From contig CALBVY010000006.1 of the NCBI GenBank assembly GCA_937969495.1, positions 1-59,406 on the forward strand: a DNA stretch of 59,406 nt, in the 5' to 3' direction. The position numbers and the translations under genes are program-made. The DNA is from an uncultured Verrucomicrobiales bacterium (lineage in GTDB: Bacteria; Verrucomicrobiota; Verrucomicrobiia; Verrucomicrobiales; Akkermansiaceae). The notes below the pieces were generated by a model, which was not told where the DNA came from, ran no database searches, and worked only from the letters and a program-made list of their open reading frames with translations. Position 1 is the first letter of the stretch. Every line of letters starts with the position of its first letter. This document shows, in pieces, positions 11,278 to 19,705 of this stretch.

Positions 11278-12104
11278 ATAATTCGATTAGTTTAAAAAAT
11301 TCTGGAGCCTCTTGTGTATTTCCTCGCGGTGGTGGAGTGAAAGCAACGCATCTAGGTATTGGTGCTCACGCTGATGATTTGGAAATTATGGCCTACCACG
11401 GCATCGCGACGTGTTATGAAGATGAAGAAAATATTTTCTCTGGTATCACTGTGACCAATGGTGTGGGAAGCCCCCAGAGTGAGGCTGAGCGTCTGGATAC
11501 TGAAAAGTTACGCTGCGTGCGGCAGGAGGAACAAATTGCTGCTGCAGAAATGGGGCGTTATGGTTTTATGGCTCAGCTTGATTATGAGAGTGCTGCTGTT
11601 AAAGACCCAGATAACCAGTGTGTTGTGGATGAAATCTATCATCTGCTAGAGATGGCACAACCTAAGGTAGTGTATCTGCATCAACCTGCGGATAAACATC
11701 CTACCCATATTGGGGTGTTACGCGCGAGTGTGGAAGCTCTCCGGAGATTAAGCCCTGATTCTCGACCTGAACGAGTTTATGGCTGTGAGGTTTGGAGAGA
11801 TTTGGATTGGTTACCAGATACGCAAAAAATTTATCTGCCTACGGATGCTTATCCTGATTTAGCATTAGAAATCATTGCTCTTTTTCAGAGTCAGATCCGT
11901 GCTGGTGTGGCTTATGACCGTGGTGCTATTGGGCGGCGAGTAGCTAATGGTACATTTGCGGATCCCCACGTGGTAAAGGATGGAGAGTCATTCACGTTGG
12001 CGATGGATTTGATGCCTGCGGTAAATGGTGATGTTACGCTGAAGGAAATGGCATTACGAGAAATTGAAACATTCTCGCAGAGTGTTGAGGATATCTGGGC
12101 GTAG
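11274..12104 (+). CDS. PIG-L family N-deacetylase
   Basis: This LmbE/PIG-L fold protein (276 residues) has intact zinc motifs. GAHADDLEIM carries the His-x-Asp-Asp ligands and HQPADKHPTHIG supplies the distal His. The family removes acetyl groups from GlcNAc-type sugars. It is the last gene of the three-gene amino-sugar operon, starting inside the stop of the kinase gene, and so may supply the deacetylase activity that the domain fused to NagB has lost. Substrate (free GlcNAc, GlcNAc-6-phosphate or a glycoconjugate) is not visible from sequence. Confidence 0.85.
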   Translation: MNNSISLKNSGASCVFPRGGGVKATHLGIGAHADDLEIMAYHGIATCYEDEENIFSGITVTNGVGSPQSEAERLDTEKLRCVRQEEQIAAAEMGRYGFMAQLDYESAAVKDPDNQCVVDEIYHLLEMAQPKVVYLHQPADKHPTHIGVLRASVEALRRLSPDSRPERVYGCEVWRDLDWLPDTQKIYLPTDAYPDLALEIIALFQSQIRAGVAYDRGAIGRRVANGTFADPHVVKDGESFTLAMDLMPAVNGDVTLKEMALREIETFSQSVEDIWA

Positions 12105-12113
12105 TCTCTAGCT

Positions 12114-12716
12114 CTATTCTTGAGCTTTCGTATCTTCAGATATTACCGTTGCTTCGGAGTCTTCAGGGGGGGATTCTGCTTCTGGGGTTTCAGCTTCTTG
12201 TTTCTTGCCACCGTTTTCGAGTAAGTCGGCAATTTCTTGCTGTACATTTTCTACTTCAGATAGTGGTATATTAGGATCTTTGACAATGAATACATCCCCA
12301 GTTTTCCGGTGTTCATAGATGCGGATAATGCCTGTGGCAGTGGGTTGTGAGTCTGCTTCTACGAGTAACTTTTTTCTCTCTAGCATAACGGCGAGAATGT
12401 AGCGTGCATTCTCTGTGTGCTCTTCATCTTCTTCAACGAGCCTGCGGAGGAGATCTTCAGGGCTTTCATCGGTGACTTCCACTTCCTCCTCTTTGACGGG
12501 CGCTTGGTAAATACTGCCCCAGAAGGAAAAAGGCTGCTCGGCGTCTTCGGCTCGGCTTTCCCAAGCTTCTTCACTGAAGTCCTTCCGTAAGTAGCCACTA
12601 GACTCAGGATCGGGGAAGAGAGCAGTGTAGAAAGATTCACCATCAGTAAATTTTTTTTCGGTCATGCTGCAAGCATGTGCGCGGGATTTGATCGACCACG
12701 GTTCGTTGAGTGCCAT
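12114..12716 (-). CDS. Conserved acidic hypothetical protein
   Basis: A 200-residue soluble protein. The N-terminal part (NEPWSIKSRAHACSMTEKKF, then DGESFYTALFPDPES and FSEEAWESR) has two Cys/His-like positions and looks like a family I associate with Verrucomicrobia and Planctomycetes. The C-terminal half is acidic and low in complexity (Glu-rich, EEDEEH, then a PEAESPPEDSE tail). No catalytic motif is recognised. It ends ten bases from the convergent PIG-L gene. Function unknown. Confidence 0.7.
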   Translation of the reverse strand: MALNEPWSIKSRAHACSMTEKKFTDGESFYTALFPDPESSGYLRKDFSEEAWESRAEDAEQPFSFWGSIYQAPVKEEEVEVTDESPEDLLRRLVEEDEEHTENARYILAVMLERKKLLVEADSQPTATGIIRIYEHRKTGDVFIVKDPNIPLSEVENVQQEIADLLENGGKKQEAETPEAESPPEDSEATVISEDTKAQE

Positions 12717-12815
12717 GAATGGAGTTTCAAGTTACAAGTTTGAAGTTTCAAGTGGAATGAGCAGCTTGAGGGGCTTTTTGTAAGACAAAATGAAAAAGGT
12801 ATGTAAAATAGGGGT

Positions 12816-13493
12816 GTGGATGACATCACAAAAATCCCAGAGAATATGGTGCAAGGGCAAGTAATTATCAAGAAATCCAGAGCTTTATGGCTGGTGGCCT
12901 TGTTTGGCGGGCTGTCGCTGCTTACGGTAGTTGCATTTGCCAGCTTTTACTACTTTGTCTCAAAGCCAGCTGCCGCTCCAGTGCAGAAGTTAGCAGAGGC
13001 CTTATCTGGAGTGCTGGGCACAGAGGTTGTGGTTAGTGGTTCGACAGCGGTGCTAGAGAAATCTGAGATTGGTGAGCTGGCTCTGGTGCAGCGGAAAACT
13101 CAGGCAATTACAAAATTTCAGACCAAGTGGATGGGGAGCAGTAAGCTCTTGATTGTGCGTGGAGATTTTCTTGTGAAGGCAGGCTTTGATCTTAGCGAGG
13201 GTGGCCAGTGGGGGATTTTGGAAGGCGCGGTTAATGGACCGCTACCTGAGGGGAAGGTGTTGAGTGTTGAGCCGATTGGGGATTTTGAAATTTATTACGC
13301 AGAGAGTGGTACGTTAAACCGACTTAGCCCTGGAGATCACGCGAGTGCATTTAATTATCTCAAAAAACAGGCACGCTATGACGCGGAACGCAGTGATATT
13401 GGGCAAGAAGCTGAACGCGCTCTTATGCGCCGGATCAATGACCGGATGCATGGTGCTGGGGAGAGAGTTCAGTGGCAGGAGCAATTACCCTAA
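12816..13493 (+). CDS. Membrane-anchored hypothetical protein, weak DUF4230 resemblance
   Basis: A 225-residue protein with one transmembrane helix (residues 24-47, ending YYFVSKP) and an extracytoplasmic domain. The pattern of a Trp-containing strand, then LLIVRGDFLVKAGFDLS and SVEPIGDFEIYY, resembles DUF4230 proteins, but this is only a weak reading. The GTG at 12816 gives the longest frame; an ATG at 12846 is possible. The stop overlaps the end of the convergent pilT gene by four bases. Function unknown. Confidence 0.6.
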   Translation: MDDITKIPENMVQGQVIIKKSRALWLVALFGGLSLLTVVAFASFYYFVSKPAAAPVQKLAEALSGVLGTEVVVSGSTAVLEKSEIGELALVQRKTQAITKFQTKWMGSSKLLIVRGDFLVKAGFDLSEGGQWGILEGAVNGPLPEGKVLSVEPIGDFEIYYAESGTLNRLSPGDHASAFNYLKKQARYDAERSDIGQEAERALMRRINDRMHGAGERVQWQEQLP

Positions 13494-14599
13494 TGTGATA
13501 AGGGGTTATCTCCAGAGGCATCACCTAAGTGTGAGAGCTCTTGAGGGAGGAATTTTTTGAAACGTGTTTTATCAATCGCTTTCATATAAGCTTCTTGGGG
13601 GGAAACCATATTGGTTTGGAGTTTTTCCCAGATGGCTTCGTCCATGAACTGCATTCCTTCCGCTTTACCACCGATGATGACATCGTAGAGCTTTTGGGTA
13701 GCACCTTCACGAATGATCGCGGACACGGCTGTGTTAGCAAACATGATCTCGTTTACAGCAGTTCGCCCAGGCTTGTCTGAGCGTTTCATGAGCAGCTGGG
13801 CGACAACACCGCGCAGTGATGCTGCAAGCATGGTGCGCACTTGGCTCTGCTGATCGGCTGGGAAAACATCCACGATACGATCAACGGTCTTACGCGCGTT
13901 GTTTGTGTGCAGGGTGCCAAATACTAACAGTCCTGTTTCGGCCGCTGTGAGTGCGAGGGAGATAGTTTCTAAGTCACGCATCTCACCCACGAGTACGATG
14001 TCAGCATCCTCCCGTAGTGTGGCACGTAGTCCATCGGCAAATGATGATGTCTGAATAGGTACCTCTCGCTGAGTGATGATGGATTTTTTATTCCTATGAA
14101 CGAATTCAATAGGCTCCTCAATCGTGATGATATGACGATTAAAGTTGGTGTTAATATAATCGATTAATGCCGCGAGGGTTGTTGATTTTCCAGATCCAGT
14201 GGGACCAGTGACAAGCACGAGGCCAGAGCGCATGTGGCCGAACTCTTTGATCACAGCAGGTATATTGAGATCTTCGAGGGTGGCGATTTCTGTGGGGATG
14301 AGGCGGAATACAGCAGCAAGGCCGTTTTTCTGTTTTAAGTAGTTACAGCGGAAGCGTGACTCCTCATCCATGGAGTAGGCAAAGTCCAAATCACCCGTGT
14401 CCAAGTAGATTTGAAACGCCTTGGGATCACAGATTTCCTCAAGTAGCATGTGGATACGCTCCTTCGTGAGGAGCTCTTGGTCTGGGATGATGGAGACAGC
14501 TCCGTGAACGCGTGTTTTTGGATATTCACCTTCGCTAAGGTGAAGGTCTGATCCGCCAGTGTCGACGAGGTATTTGAATAAGACATCAATTTCGGCCAT
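13490..14599 (-). CDS. pilT: PilT-type retraction ATPase
   Basis: This hexameric ATPase disassembles type IV pili. The N-terminal PAS-like region starts with the GGSDLHLS motif. Walker A is GPTGSGKST (132-140); an Asp box (EDADIVLVGEMRD) and the His box (GTLHTN) follow, as usual for PilT/VirB11 ATPases. At 369 residues it has the normal length. It is downstream of a second PilT-like gene in the same direction, 38 bases away, which recalls pilT/pilU pairs. No pilin or assembly gene is in the window. Confidence 0.92.
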   Translation of the reverse strand: MAEIDVLFKYLVDTGGSDLHLSEGEYPKTRVHGAVSIIPDQELLTKERIHMLLEEICDPKAFQIYLDTGDLDFAYSMDEESRFRCNYLKQKNGLAAVFRLIPTEIATLEDLNIPAVIKEFGHMRSGLVLVTGPTGSGKSTTLAALIDYINTNFNRHIITIEEPIEFVHRNKKSIITQREVPIQTSSFADGLRATLREDADIVLVGEMRDLETISLALTAAETGLLVFGTLHTNNARKTVDRIVDVFPADQQSQVRTMLAASLRGVVAQLLMKRSDKPGRTAVNEIMFANTAVSAIIREGATQKLYDVIIGGKAEGMQFMDEAIWEKLQTNMVSPQEAYMKAIDKTRFKKFLPQELSHLGDASGDNPLSH

Positions 14600-14637
14600 G
14601 ATGATAGAAAATGTTAGGTTGGTGAAGTTTGGTGATC

Positions 14638-15720
14638 TTACAGGCTAAAGAATTCCCGCATCTGTGCTTTCTCTTCACTACGGAAGAGGATCTCTTCTTG
14701 GGTGACTGTGCCTTTGGTATAGAGTTTCTGCAAGGAGTCATCCATGGTGATCATGCCTACGTTTTTACCTGTTTGCATGATTCCAGGGAGCATATAAGTT
14801 TTCCCCTCACGGATACAGTTAGAAACGGCGGGGGTGTTGACTAGGAGTTCAATGGCGAGCTCGCGGCCGGAGCCATCTGCTTTGGGGACAAGCTGCTGGG
14901 AGATGATTCCGCGGAGTGATTCAGAGACCATGATCCGGATTTGGTCACGTTGATCTACTGGGAATACATCGAGAATACGGTCAAGAGTTCGTGGGGCATT
15001 ACCTGTATGGAGGGTGGCGAGAACGAGGTGACCAGTTTCTGCTGCTGTTAGTGCGAGTGAAATGGTTTCCAGATCGCGCATTTCACCGACTACGATGATA
15101 TCAGGATCTTCTCGTAATGCGCCGCGGAGTGCTTTGGGGAAAGATTCTGTATGTGTATGAACCTCACGCTGGTTGACGTGGCAATTTTTTGAATCCAACA
15201 CATATTCGATGGGGTCTTCTAGGGTGAGGATGTGGTCTTCACGATCGGTATTAATAAAATCAGCAATGGCAGCGAGAGTGGTAGATTTCCCTGAGCCAAC
15301 GGAGCCTGTGACGAGAAGGAGGCCGTTTTGGTAGCGAGTGAGTGGAAGTAGAGACTCCATCGGGAGGCCTAATTCTTCCATGGTTCGGACTGTGGTATCG
15401 ATGATACGGAAACAGATGTTATACCCGAGGCGTTGTTTGACAACGGAGGCACGAAAGCGTCCTAATTCGCTTTGGTAGGCGAAGTCAACATCCCCCTTGT
15501 CGCTTAAGCGTTCCCACTGTTTTTCGGTGAGGAATGAGTGGGTTAGCTTTTCAACTTCTTCGGCAGTTAGCGGGGCTGCGTCTTCCCAAATGGGTTGAAG
15601 CTGGCCAAAGCGTCGCCATGCGGGTGGATAGGCTGTGGGGAGGTGGATATCAGAGCATCCATACTCGATTCCTACTTCTAAATATTGATCAACGTGGTCA
15701 TAGACCGGAATATTTGACAT
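14638..15720 (-). CDS. Second PilT/PilU-type ATPase
   Basis: A 360-residue paralogue of its downstream neighbour. The N-terminus has GCSDIHLP, Walker A is GSVGSGKST (139-147), the Asp box is EDPDIIVVGEMRDLETISLA and the His box is ATLHTGN. The Val in the Walker A loop (GSVGSGKS rather than GPTGSGKS) is an easy marker of this copy. It probably serves as an accessory retraction ATPase, as PilU does with PilT. Calling it PilU specifically would need a tree. Confidence 0.88.
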   Translation of the reverse strand: MSNIPVYDHVDQYLEVGIEYGCSDIHLPTAYPPAWRRFGQLQPIWEDAAPLTAEEVEKLTHSFLTEKQWERLSDKGDVDFAYQSELGRFRASVVKQRLGYNICFRIIDTTVRTMEELGLPMESLLPLTRYQNGLLLVTGSVGSGKSTTLAAIADFINTDREDHILTLEDPIEYVLDSKNCHVNQREVHTHTESFPKALRGALREDPDIIVVGEMRDLETISLALTAAETGHLVLATLHTGNAPRTLDRILDVFPVDQRDQIRIMVSESLRGIISQQLVPKADGSGRELAIELLVNTPAVSNCIREGKTYMLPGIMQTGKNVGMITMDDSLQKLYTKGTVTQEEILFRSEEKAQMREFFSL

Positions 15721-15845
15721 GATTGTGATGAAATAACTAAGTTCATTTCAATCTGACAGAATCCCTTATCTTGGAAAGAGGGAATTTCAGGAAAATGGAC
15801 TTATTATCTAGTGCCGTAAATAGACCAAGGCACCAGGGGCGTGAA

Positions 15846-16328
15846 CTATAGCCCAATCATGGTGACTACTTCATCTCGCGTGAAGATACTGGGATCCTCT
15901 GCCACGGCAGAAAGGGTCTCTAGCATGACAAGCTCAGAGAGTTCTGTTTCCTCCGTGAAGTTGTCCACAGGAGTGATTGTATCAGGGGAAGTGGTGATAT
16001 CTTGAGTGGCTTTCTCAGCTGTTTGCGGTGTGCTAGGAGAGGGGATAAGCTGCCATGCTGTGAAGGTTACGGCACAAGCTATGGCGCCAAAAGTCAGTCT
16101 AGGTGCTGTGCATGCAGATAGGAAACGTGCCAGTAGGCTAGGGGGTTCTTTTTCCAGCTGCCGTGCCGTGCGCACTACATTACGTGCGAAAAAAACATTC
16201 TCCTGTGGGCTGCTGGCTTCATTGAGTAGCTTCCAGAGTGGGTCTGAAGCAGTCCATTCCTCCTCAGTTGCGTTAGCGGTATCTGAGTGGGCTGAAGTAG
16301 ATGTTGATTGTGATTGATCTGCTTTCAT
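15846..16328 (-). CDS. Hypothetical single-pass membrane protein
   Basis: A 160-residue protein: a soluble N-terminal part (LWKLLNEASSPQENVFFARNVVRTARQ is its core, about residues 32-58), one membrane helix around residues 95-111 (TFGAIACAVTFTAWQL) and an acidic exported tail. The layout resembles small anti-sigma-like or stress membrane proteins, but no family motif is certain. It lies between queE and the pilT pair on the same strand. Confidence 0.6.
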   Translation of the reverse strand: MKADQSQSTSTSAHSDTANATEEEWTASDPLWKLLNEASSPQENVFFARNVVRTARQLEKEPPSLLARFLSACTAPRLTFGAIACAVTFTAWQLIPSPSTPQTAEKATQDITTSPDTITPVDNFTEETELSELVMLETLSAVAEDPSIFTRDEVVTMIGL

Positions 16329-16381
16329 GGCGCTTATTAAACTACAATTTTATCAGATAGTTGCATGTTTTTGAGAAAAAA

Positions 16382-17149
16382 TTACACGCCTCGTTTGCTG
16401 CCCCAAAGTTGAATGTGGAGGCGATCACTGAAGCGGTAGTTTTTATCACGGCATAGCTCAGCGAGCCAAAGCCGACGCTTTTGCAGGGCGGCATCGTCGC
16501 GCCCTTCTGGCATGAGTAGAATGCGATGCTGTGGTAAATTATACTCTGTTCTGATGGCTTCCACCTCTGTGAGGTCATGTTCACTGGCGATGACGAATTT
16601 GAACCATGACTTGGGGGATTTGGCAAAAAAGGCTAGGGCTTCGCTGCGGAGTCGGTTTTTAGCACGATTACCAGAGTTCTCAAGTTTGGGTGAGATGTTA
16701 TATTGATGAATCCATTGATCGAATTCTGCACTTGGAGCGATGGTGCCATTGGTTTCGATCTCGAAGTGGTAGTCTGAGCGTTTTTCGAGTAGGGCGCGCA
16801 TCAGCTCTTGCCATGCTGAGTCTTGCAAGAGCGGTTCGCCACCGGTGAGAATAACACGTGGACATTGGTATGAAGCGACTTTTTCTGCCACATCTTTGAT
16901 TGCTACTTCGGTGAGGTAGTCTTTTTTCTGAAATTTTTGGTAGCTGGGATCGGCGTCATTTTCGTGTGGCCATGGTGTGCCGGCCCAGTTCCAAGTGTAG
17001 TCTGTATCACACCAACGGCAGTGGAGGTTACATAAGGAGGCTCTGATAAACACAGATGGATATCCACTGCTGACGCCCTCGCCTTGAATGCTGTGGAAGA
17101 TCTCTGCTGCACCATTTAGGCGTGCAAGCTTCAGTGTAGTGGCGGCCAT
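16382..17149 (-). CDS. queE: 7-carboxy-7-deazaguanine synthase QueE
   Basis: A radical-SAM enzyme of the queuosine/preQ0 pathway that contracts the ring of carboxy-tetrahydropterin. The substrate-binding FHSIQGEGVSSGYPSVFIR is present, followed by the cluster motif C40xxxC44xxC47 (CNLHCRWCDTDYTWNW). GGEPLLQ is the SAM-binding GGE motif, and the chain ends LQLWGSKRGV. At 255 residues it is full length. No other queuosine gene is in the window. Confidence 0.93.
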   Translation of the reverse strand: MAATTLKLARLNGAAEIFHSIQGEGVSSGYPSVFIRASLCNLHCRWCDTDYTWNWAGTPWPHENDADPSYQKFQKKDYLTEVAIKDVAEKVASYQCPRVILTGGEPLLQDSAWQELMRALLEKRSDYHFEIETNGTIAPSAEFDQWIHQYNISPKLENSGNRAKNRLRSEALAFFAKSPKSWFKFVIASEHDLTEVEAIRTEYNLPQHRILLMPEGRDDAALQKRRLWLAELCRDKNYRFSDRLHIQLWGSKRGV

Positions 17150-17172
17150 GCTGGGAATAGATGATCGGGAGG

Positions 17173-18090
17173 CTAAACTTTGAGTTGGGGGATGACGCGT
17201 TCGAGGAGTTTTTTGGTAGCGATGATGCCATCGTGCTCAGAGTGTTTTTCACCAGCGTATTCAATGCCGATGTAGCCCTTGTAGCCAGCGGTGGCTACCA
17301 GCTGCATGGCCTTGAGGTAGTCGGTTTGCACTTCGTCTCCAGCGTTGTTAAACTCATTACTTTTTGCACTAACGCCTTTAGCATAGGGCATGAGCTCTTG
17401 GATGCCCTTGTATCGATCATAGCTATGGAAATTTCCGAAGTCAGGGAGAGCTCCGCAGTTTTCCATGTTTACTCTTTGGAGAACGTCAGCTAGCCAAGCT
17501 CCGTTAGAAGAGAGTCCGCCGTGATTTTCTACGATGATATTGATCTCAAAGTCTTTGGCAAATGTGCTCAGGCTTATGAGCCCATCGATAACATTTTTGG
17601 CGAGTTCTTCTTTGTTTTTCTGCGGGCCTCCTGCATTGACTCGGATCGAGTGACAGCCGAGAAATTTGGCTGCCTCTACCCATTTTTTGTGGTTTTCCAC
17701 AGTTTGGACGCGTGTTGCGGGATTCTTAGCTCCTAGTTGCCCCTCGCCGTCACACATGATGAGTATGTTCTTAACGCCTTCTCCGTCGGAGCGGCTCTTG
17801 AGATCTTTGAGGTAAGTCATGTTTTTTGCCTGCTTTTTGAAGAAGCTATTGACGTATTCCACTCCGAGGATGCCGAACTTATCTTTGGCATATTTTGGGA
17901 AATCGATATTTTTTAGTTCACCCTTTTTGATTGTGCGGTGGAGTGACCACTGTGCGAGAGAAAGTTGAAATCTAGGTTCGGTATCATCTTTCTCTGCATG
18001 GTGATCGGCAAAGCAGGGGAGGCGGCTTCCTGTAACGGCGGCAGTGGCTGTTATGGCAGTTTTGATAAATCCTCTGCGCGTATGATTCAT
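17173..18090 (-). CDS. Tat-exported sugar phosphate isomerase/epimerase-like TIM barrel
   Basis: The N-terminus has a twin-arginine signal (TRRGFIKTAITATAA), so a folded, probably metal-containing protein is exported. The rest is an AP-endonuclease-2/xylose-isomerase-like barrel with the metal-ligand style motifs VENHGG, PDFGNF and IGIEYAGE. Such proteins are plentiful in Verrucomicrobia and Planctomycetes and act on sugars, but substrates are rarely known. It precedes queE by 23 bases on the same strand. Confidence 0.82.
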   Translation of the reverse strand: MNHTRRGFIKTAITATAAVTGSRLPCFADHHAEKDDTEPRFQLSLAQWSLHRTIKKGELKNIDFPKYAKDKFGILGVEYVNSFFKKQAKNMTYLKDLKSRSDGEGVKNILIMCDGEGQLGAKNPATRVQTVENHKKWVEAAKFLGCHSIRVNAGGPQKNKEELAKNVIDGLISLSTFAKDFEINIIVENHGGLSSNGAWLADVLQRVNMENCGALPDFGNFHSYDRYKGIQELMPYAKGVSAKSNEFNNAGDEVQTDYLKAMQLVATAGYKGYIGIEYAGEKHSEHDGIIATKKLLERVIPQLKV

Positions 18091-18161
18091 GGAGATATGC
18101 TAAAGCTTGGTGGATTCCGTGCAAGCTATTTGGTGGTTATTGATCTGAGAATATTTCGTGT

Positions 18162-18188
18162 AAAATCCAATGCATAATCTGGCTTAAC
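18162..18188. repeat. Dispersed repeat, copy 2 (CCAATGCATAATCTGG family)
   Basis: This segment shares 21 exact bases with 117-137 near thiC and ends 18 bases before the adenosyltransferase gene, in the space between two divergent genes. It could be a regulatory motif or a short interspersed repeat. Confidence 0.5.
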
Positions 18189-18205
18189 GTGCTAGAGCAT
18201 AGTGC

Positions 18206-18721
18206 ATGAGTATTATTACTAAGCGGGGTGACGATGGCGATACGGATGCCATGTATGGTGGACGTCTTTCTAAGAATGCGCCAGAAGTCGTCGCCTGTGG
18301 CGATGTGGATGAGCTGAATGCGGCTCTGGGGTTACTCCGTGTTTGTGATTTACCAGGTGAGATTGTTGAGCAGATCGATAGTATTCAAGGTCACCTCGTG
18401 GCGTTGATGGGGCTTCTTTCCGTGCCTGCGCACAAACGCGAAAAGTATCTGGCGGATGGATTTCCCTCCCTTGGTGTCACTGATGTTGATTGGTTAGAGG
18501 AGATTGCGGTGGAGATGCCAGCCAAGCTAAATGGATGGGCCCGGCCAGGTGCTAGTGGGGGAGAACCGGCGGCGAGGATGGATATGGCACGTACGGTTTG
18601 CCGTCGGGCCGAGCGCAGTGCTTGGGCTGTGGAGGGTGTTTCCTCTGAAGCGTGCCGTTTTCTCAATAGGCTTTCAGATGTGCTATGGCTCTGGGCGCGG
18701 AAGCTGGAGACTGAGGCTTAA
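18206..18721 (+). CDS. PduO-type cob(I)alamin adenosyltransferase
   Basis: This enzyme transfers the adenosyl group of ATP to cob(I)alamin. The ATP-binding N-terminal block is recognisable though divergent: TKRGDDGDTDAMYGG, then CGDVDELNAALGLLRV. The four-helix bundle ends with the family motif ARTVCRRAERSAW and FLNRLSDVLWLWAR. At 171 residues it is slightly short. ATG start at 18206. It suggests B12-dependent metabolism; no cobalamin riboswitch is seen upstream. Confidence 0.88.
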   Translation: MSIITKRGDDGDTDAMYGGRLSKNAPEVVACGDVDELNAALGLLRVCDLPGEIVEQIDSIQGHLVALMGLLSVPAHKREKYLADGFPSLGVTDVDWLEEIAVEMPAKLNGWARPGASGGEPAARMDMARTVCRRAERSAWAVEGVSSEACRFLNRLSDVLWLWARKLETEA

Positions 18722-18738
18722 TCTCGTATGTGAACAAG

Positions 18739-19545
18739 CTAGCCGTGGATAAGTAAGAAAAAACGCATCGGCCAGACAGCTACGGCGGCAGCAATCACAA
18801 GCATAGCAATAGCAGCGAGGAGCCATTTCCAGCCACGTCTTGTACCCCAGCATGCCCAGAGGCCAACCAATAGACCAAAGGCCATACCCGAGATATGAGC
18901 TGTGTTTCCGATCGGGAGCATACCGCTTCCAGAGAGGATAAAACAGATACCCTGCCAGATTAGAAACCACCGCAGTGTGGAGCCGTTAAAACCTTCCAGA
19001 AACCCGGTGAAGCGTGGCCAGGCACCCCACATAAAGCCCCCCATGGCGTAGACAACTCCAGAAAAACCTATCCCTCCAGAGGGTGCCATTATTATCTGCC
19101 ACCCTGAGCTTACGAAGGCTGCCAGCACAAAGAAACCCAGTGTTTTGGCACTCCCTAGTCCTCGCTCCATCAGCGTGCCAAAGCGCACTAGCCAATACAT
19201 GTTAAAAAATACGTGCCACAGATCTAAGTGCACACATGCAGAGCTTACCAGCCCCCACCAGCGACCATCGATCAGGTCTTTTAGATTAGCAGCCCCCAAC
19301 GTCCGAATCAGTGTCTGAAGGTCTATCCTATCCGCATCTCCACGGTTGAGTATCAGAAAGACTGCGGCGCACCAAAGTAGGATGCCATAGCTTACCACTG
19401 GTAGTAAATCGGGGAATCTCTCATAGAGCCGCGAACGGTAGGTAGGGCCAGCGTCTGCAGGATTATCTGGAGGAAATTGAAATTTCATAGAAAAGCTCAT
19501 CGGTCCATCAGTGTGGGCTAGGGTAGGTTGATTTTGAGATGACAA
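18739..19545 (-). CDS. Rhomboid-family intramembrane serine protease
   Basis: A polytopic membrane protein (268 residues, about six helices) with the rhomboid landmarks HLDLWHVFFNMYWLVRFG in loop 1/TM2, the serine motif GFSGVVYAMGG and the catalytic His in NTAHISGMAFGLLVG. Rhomboids cleave single-pass membrane proteins; the substrate here is unknown. It converges on the adenosyltransferase gene. Confidence 0.9.
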   Translation of the reverse strand: MSSQNQPTLAHTDGPMSFSMKFQFPPDNPADAGPTYRSRLYERFPDLLPVVSYGILLWCAAVFLILNRGDADRIDLQTLIRTLGAANLKDLIDGRWWGLVSSACVHLDLWHVFFNMYWLVRFGTLMERGLGSAKTLGFFVLAAFVSSGWQIIMAPSGGIGFSGVVYAMGGFMWGAWPRFTGFLEGFNGSTLRWFLIWQGICFILSGSGMLPIGNTAHISGMAFGLLVGLWACWGTRRGWKWLLAAIAMLVIAAAVAVWPMRFFLLIHG

Positions 19546-19579
19546 ATTACGTTTGCTATAGCGCTACGTTATATCCAGA

Positions 19580-19597
19580 ACGAAGTTCTAACTTCGT
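19580..19597. promoter_or_regulatory. 18-bp palindrome upstream of two divergent genes
   Basis: ACGAAGTT and AACTTCGT form an exact inverted repeat around a two-base centre, in the space between the rhomboid gene (minus) and the SHD1-zincin gene (plus). Its size and symmetry fit a repressor operator; no regulator is identified. Confidence 0.3.
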
Positions 19598-19705
19598 GTC
19601 ATATATTGTCGAGTAACTTTCGTGAGCTGTATTTTACTGAAAGTGTTTTTGTTTTGAAAACTATAGCGTTGACGGATCTATATGTTAGTTATAACAGTCA
19701 ATTTT

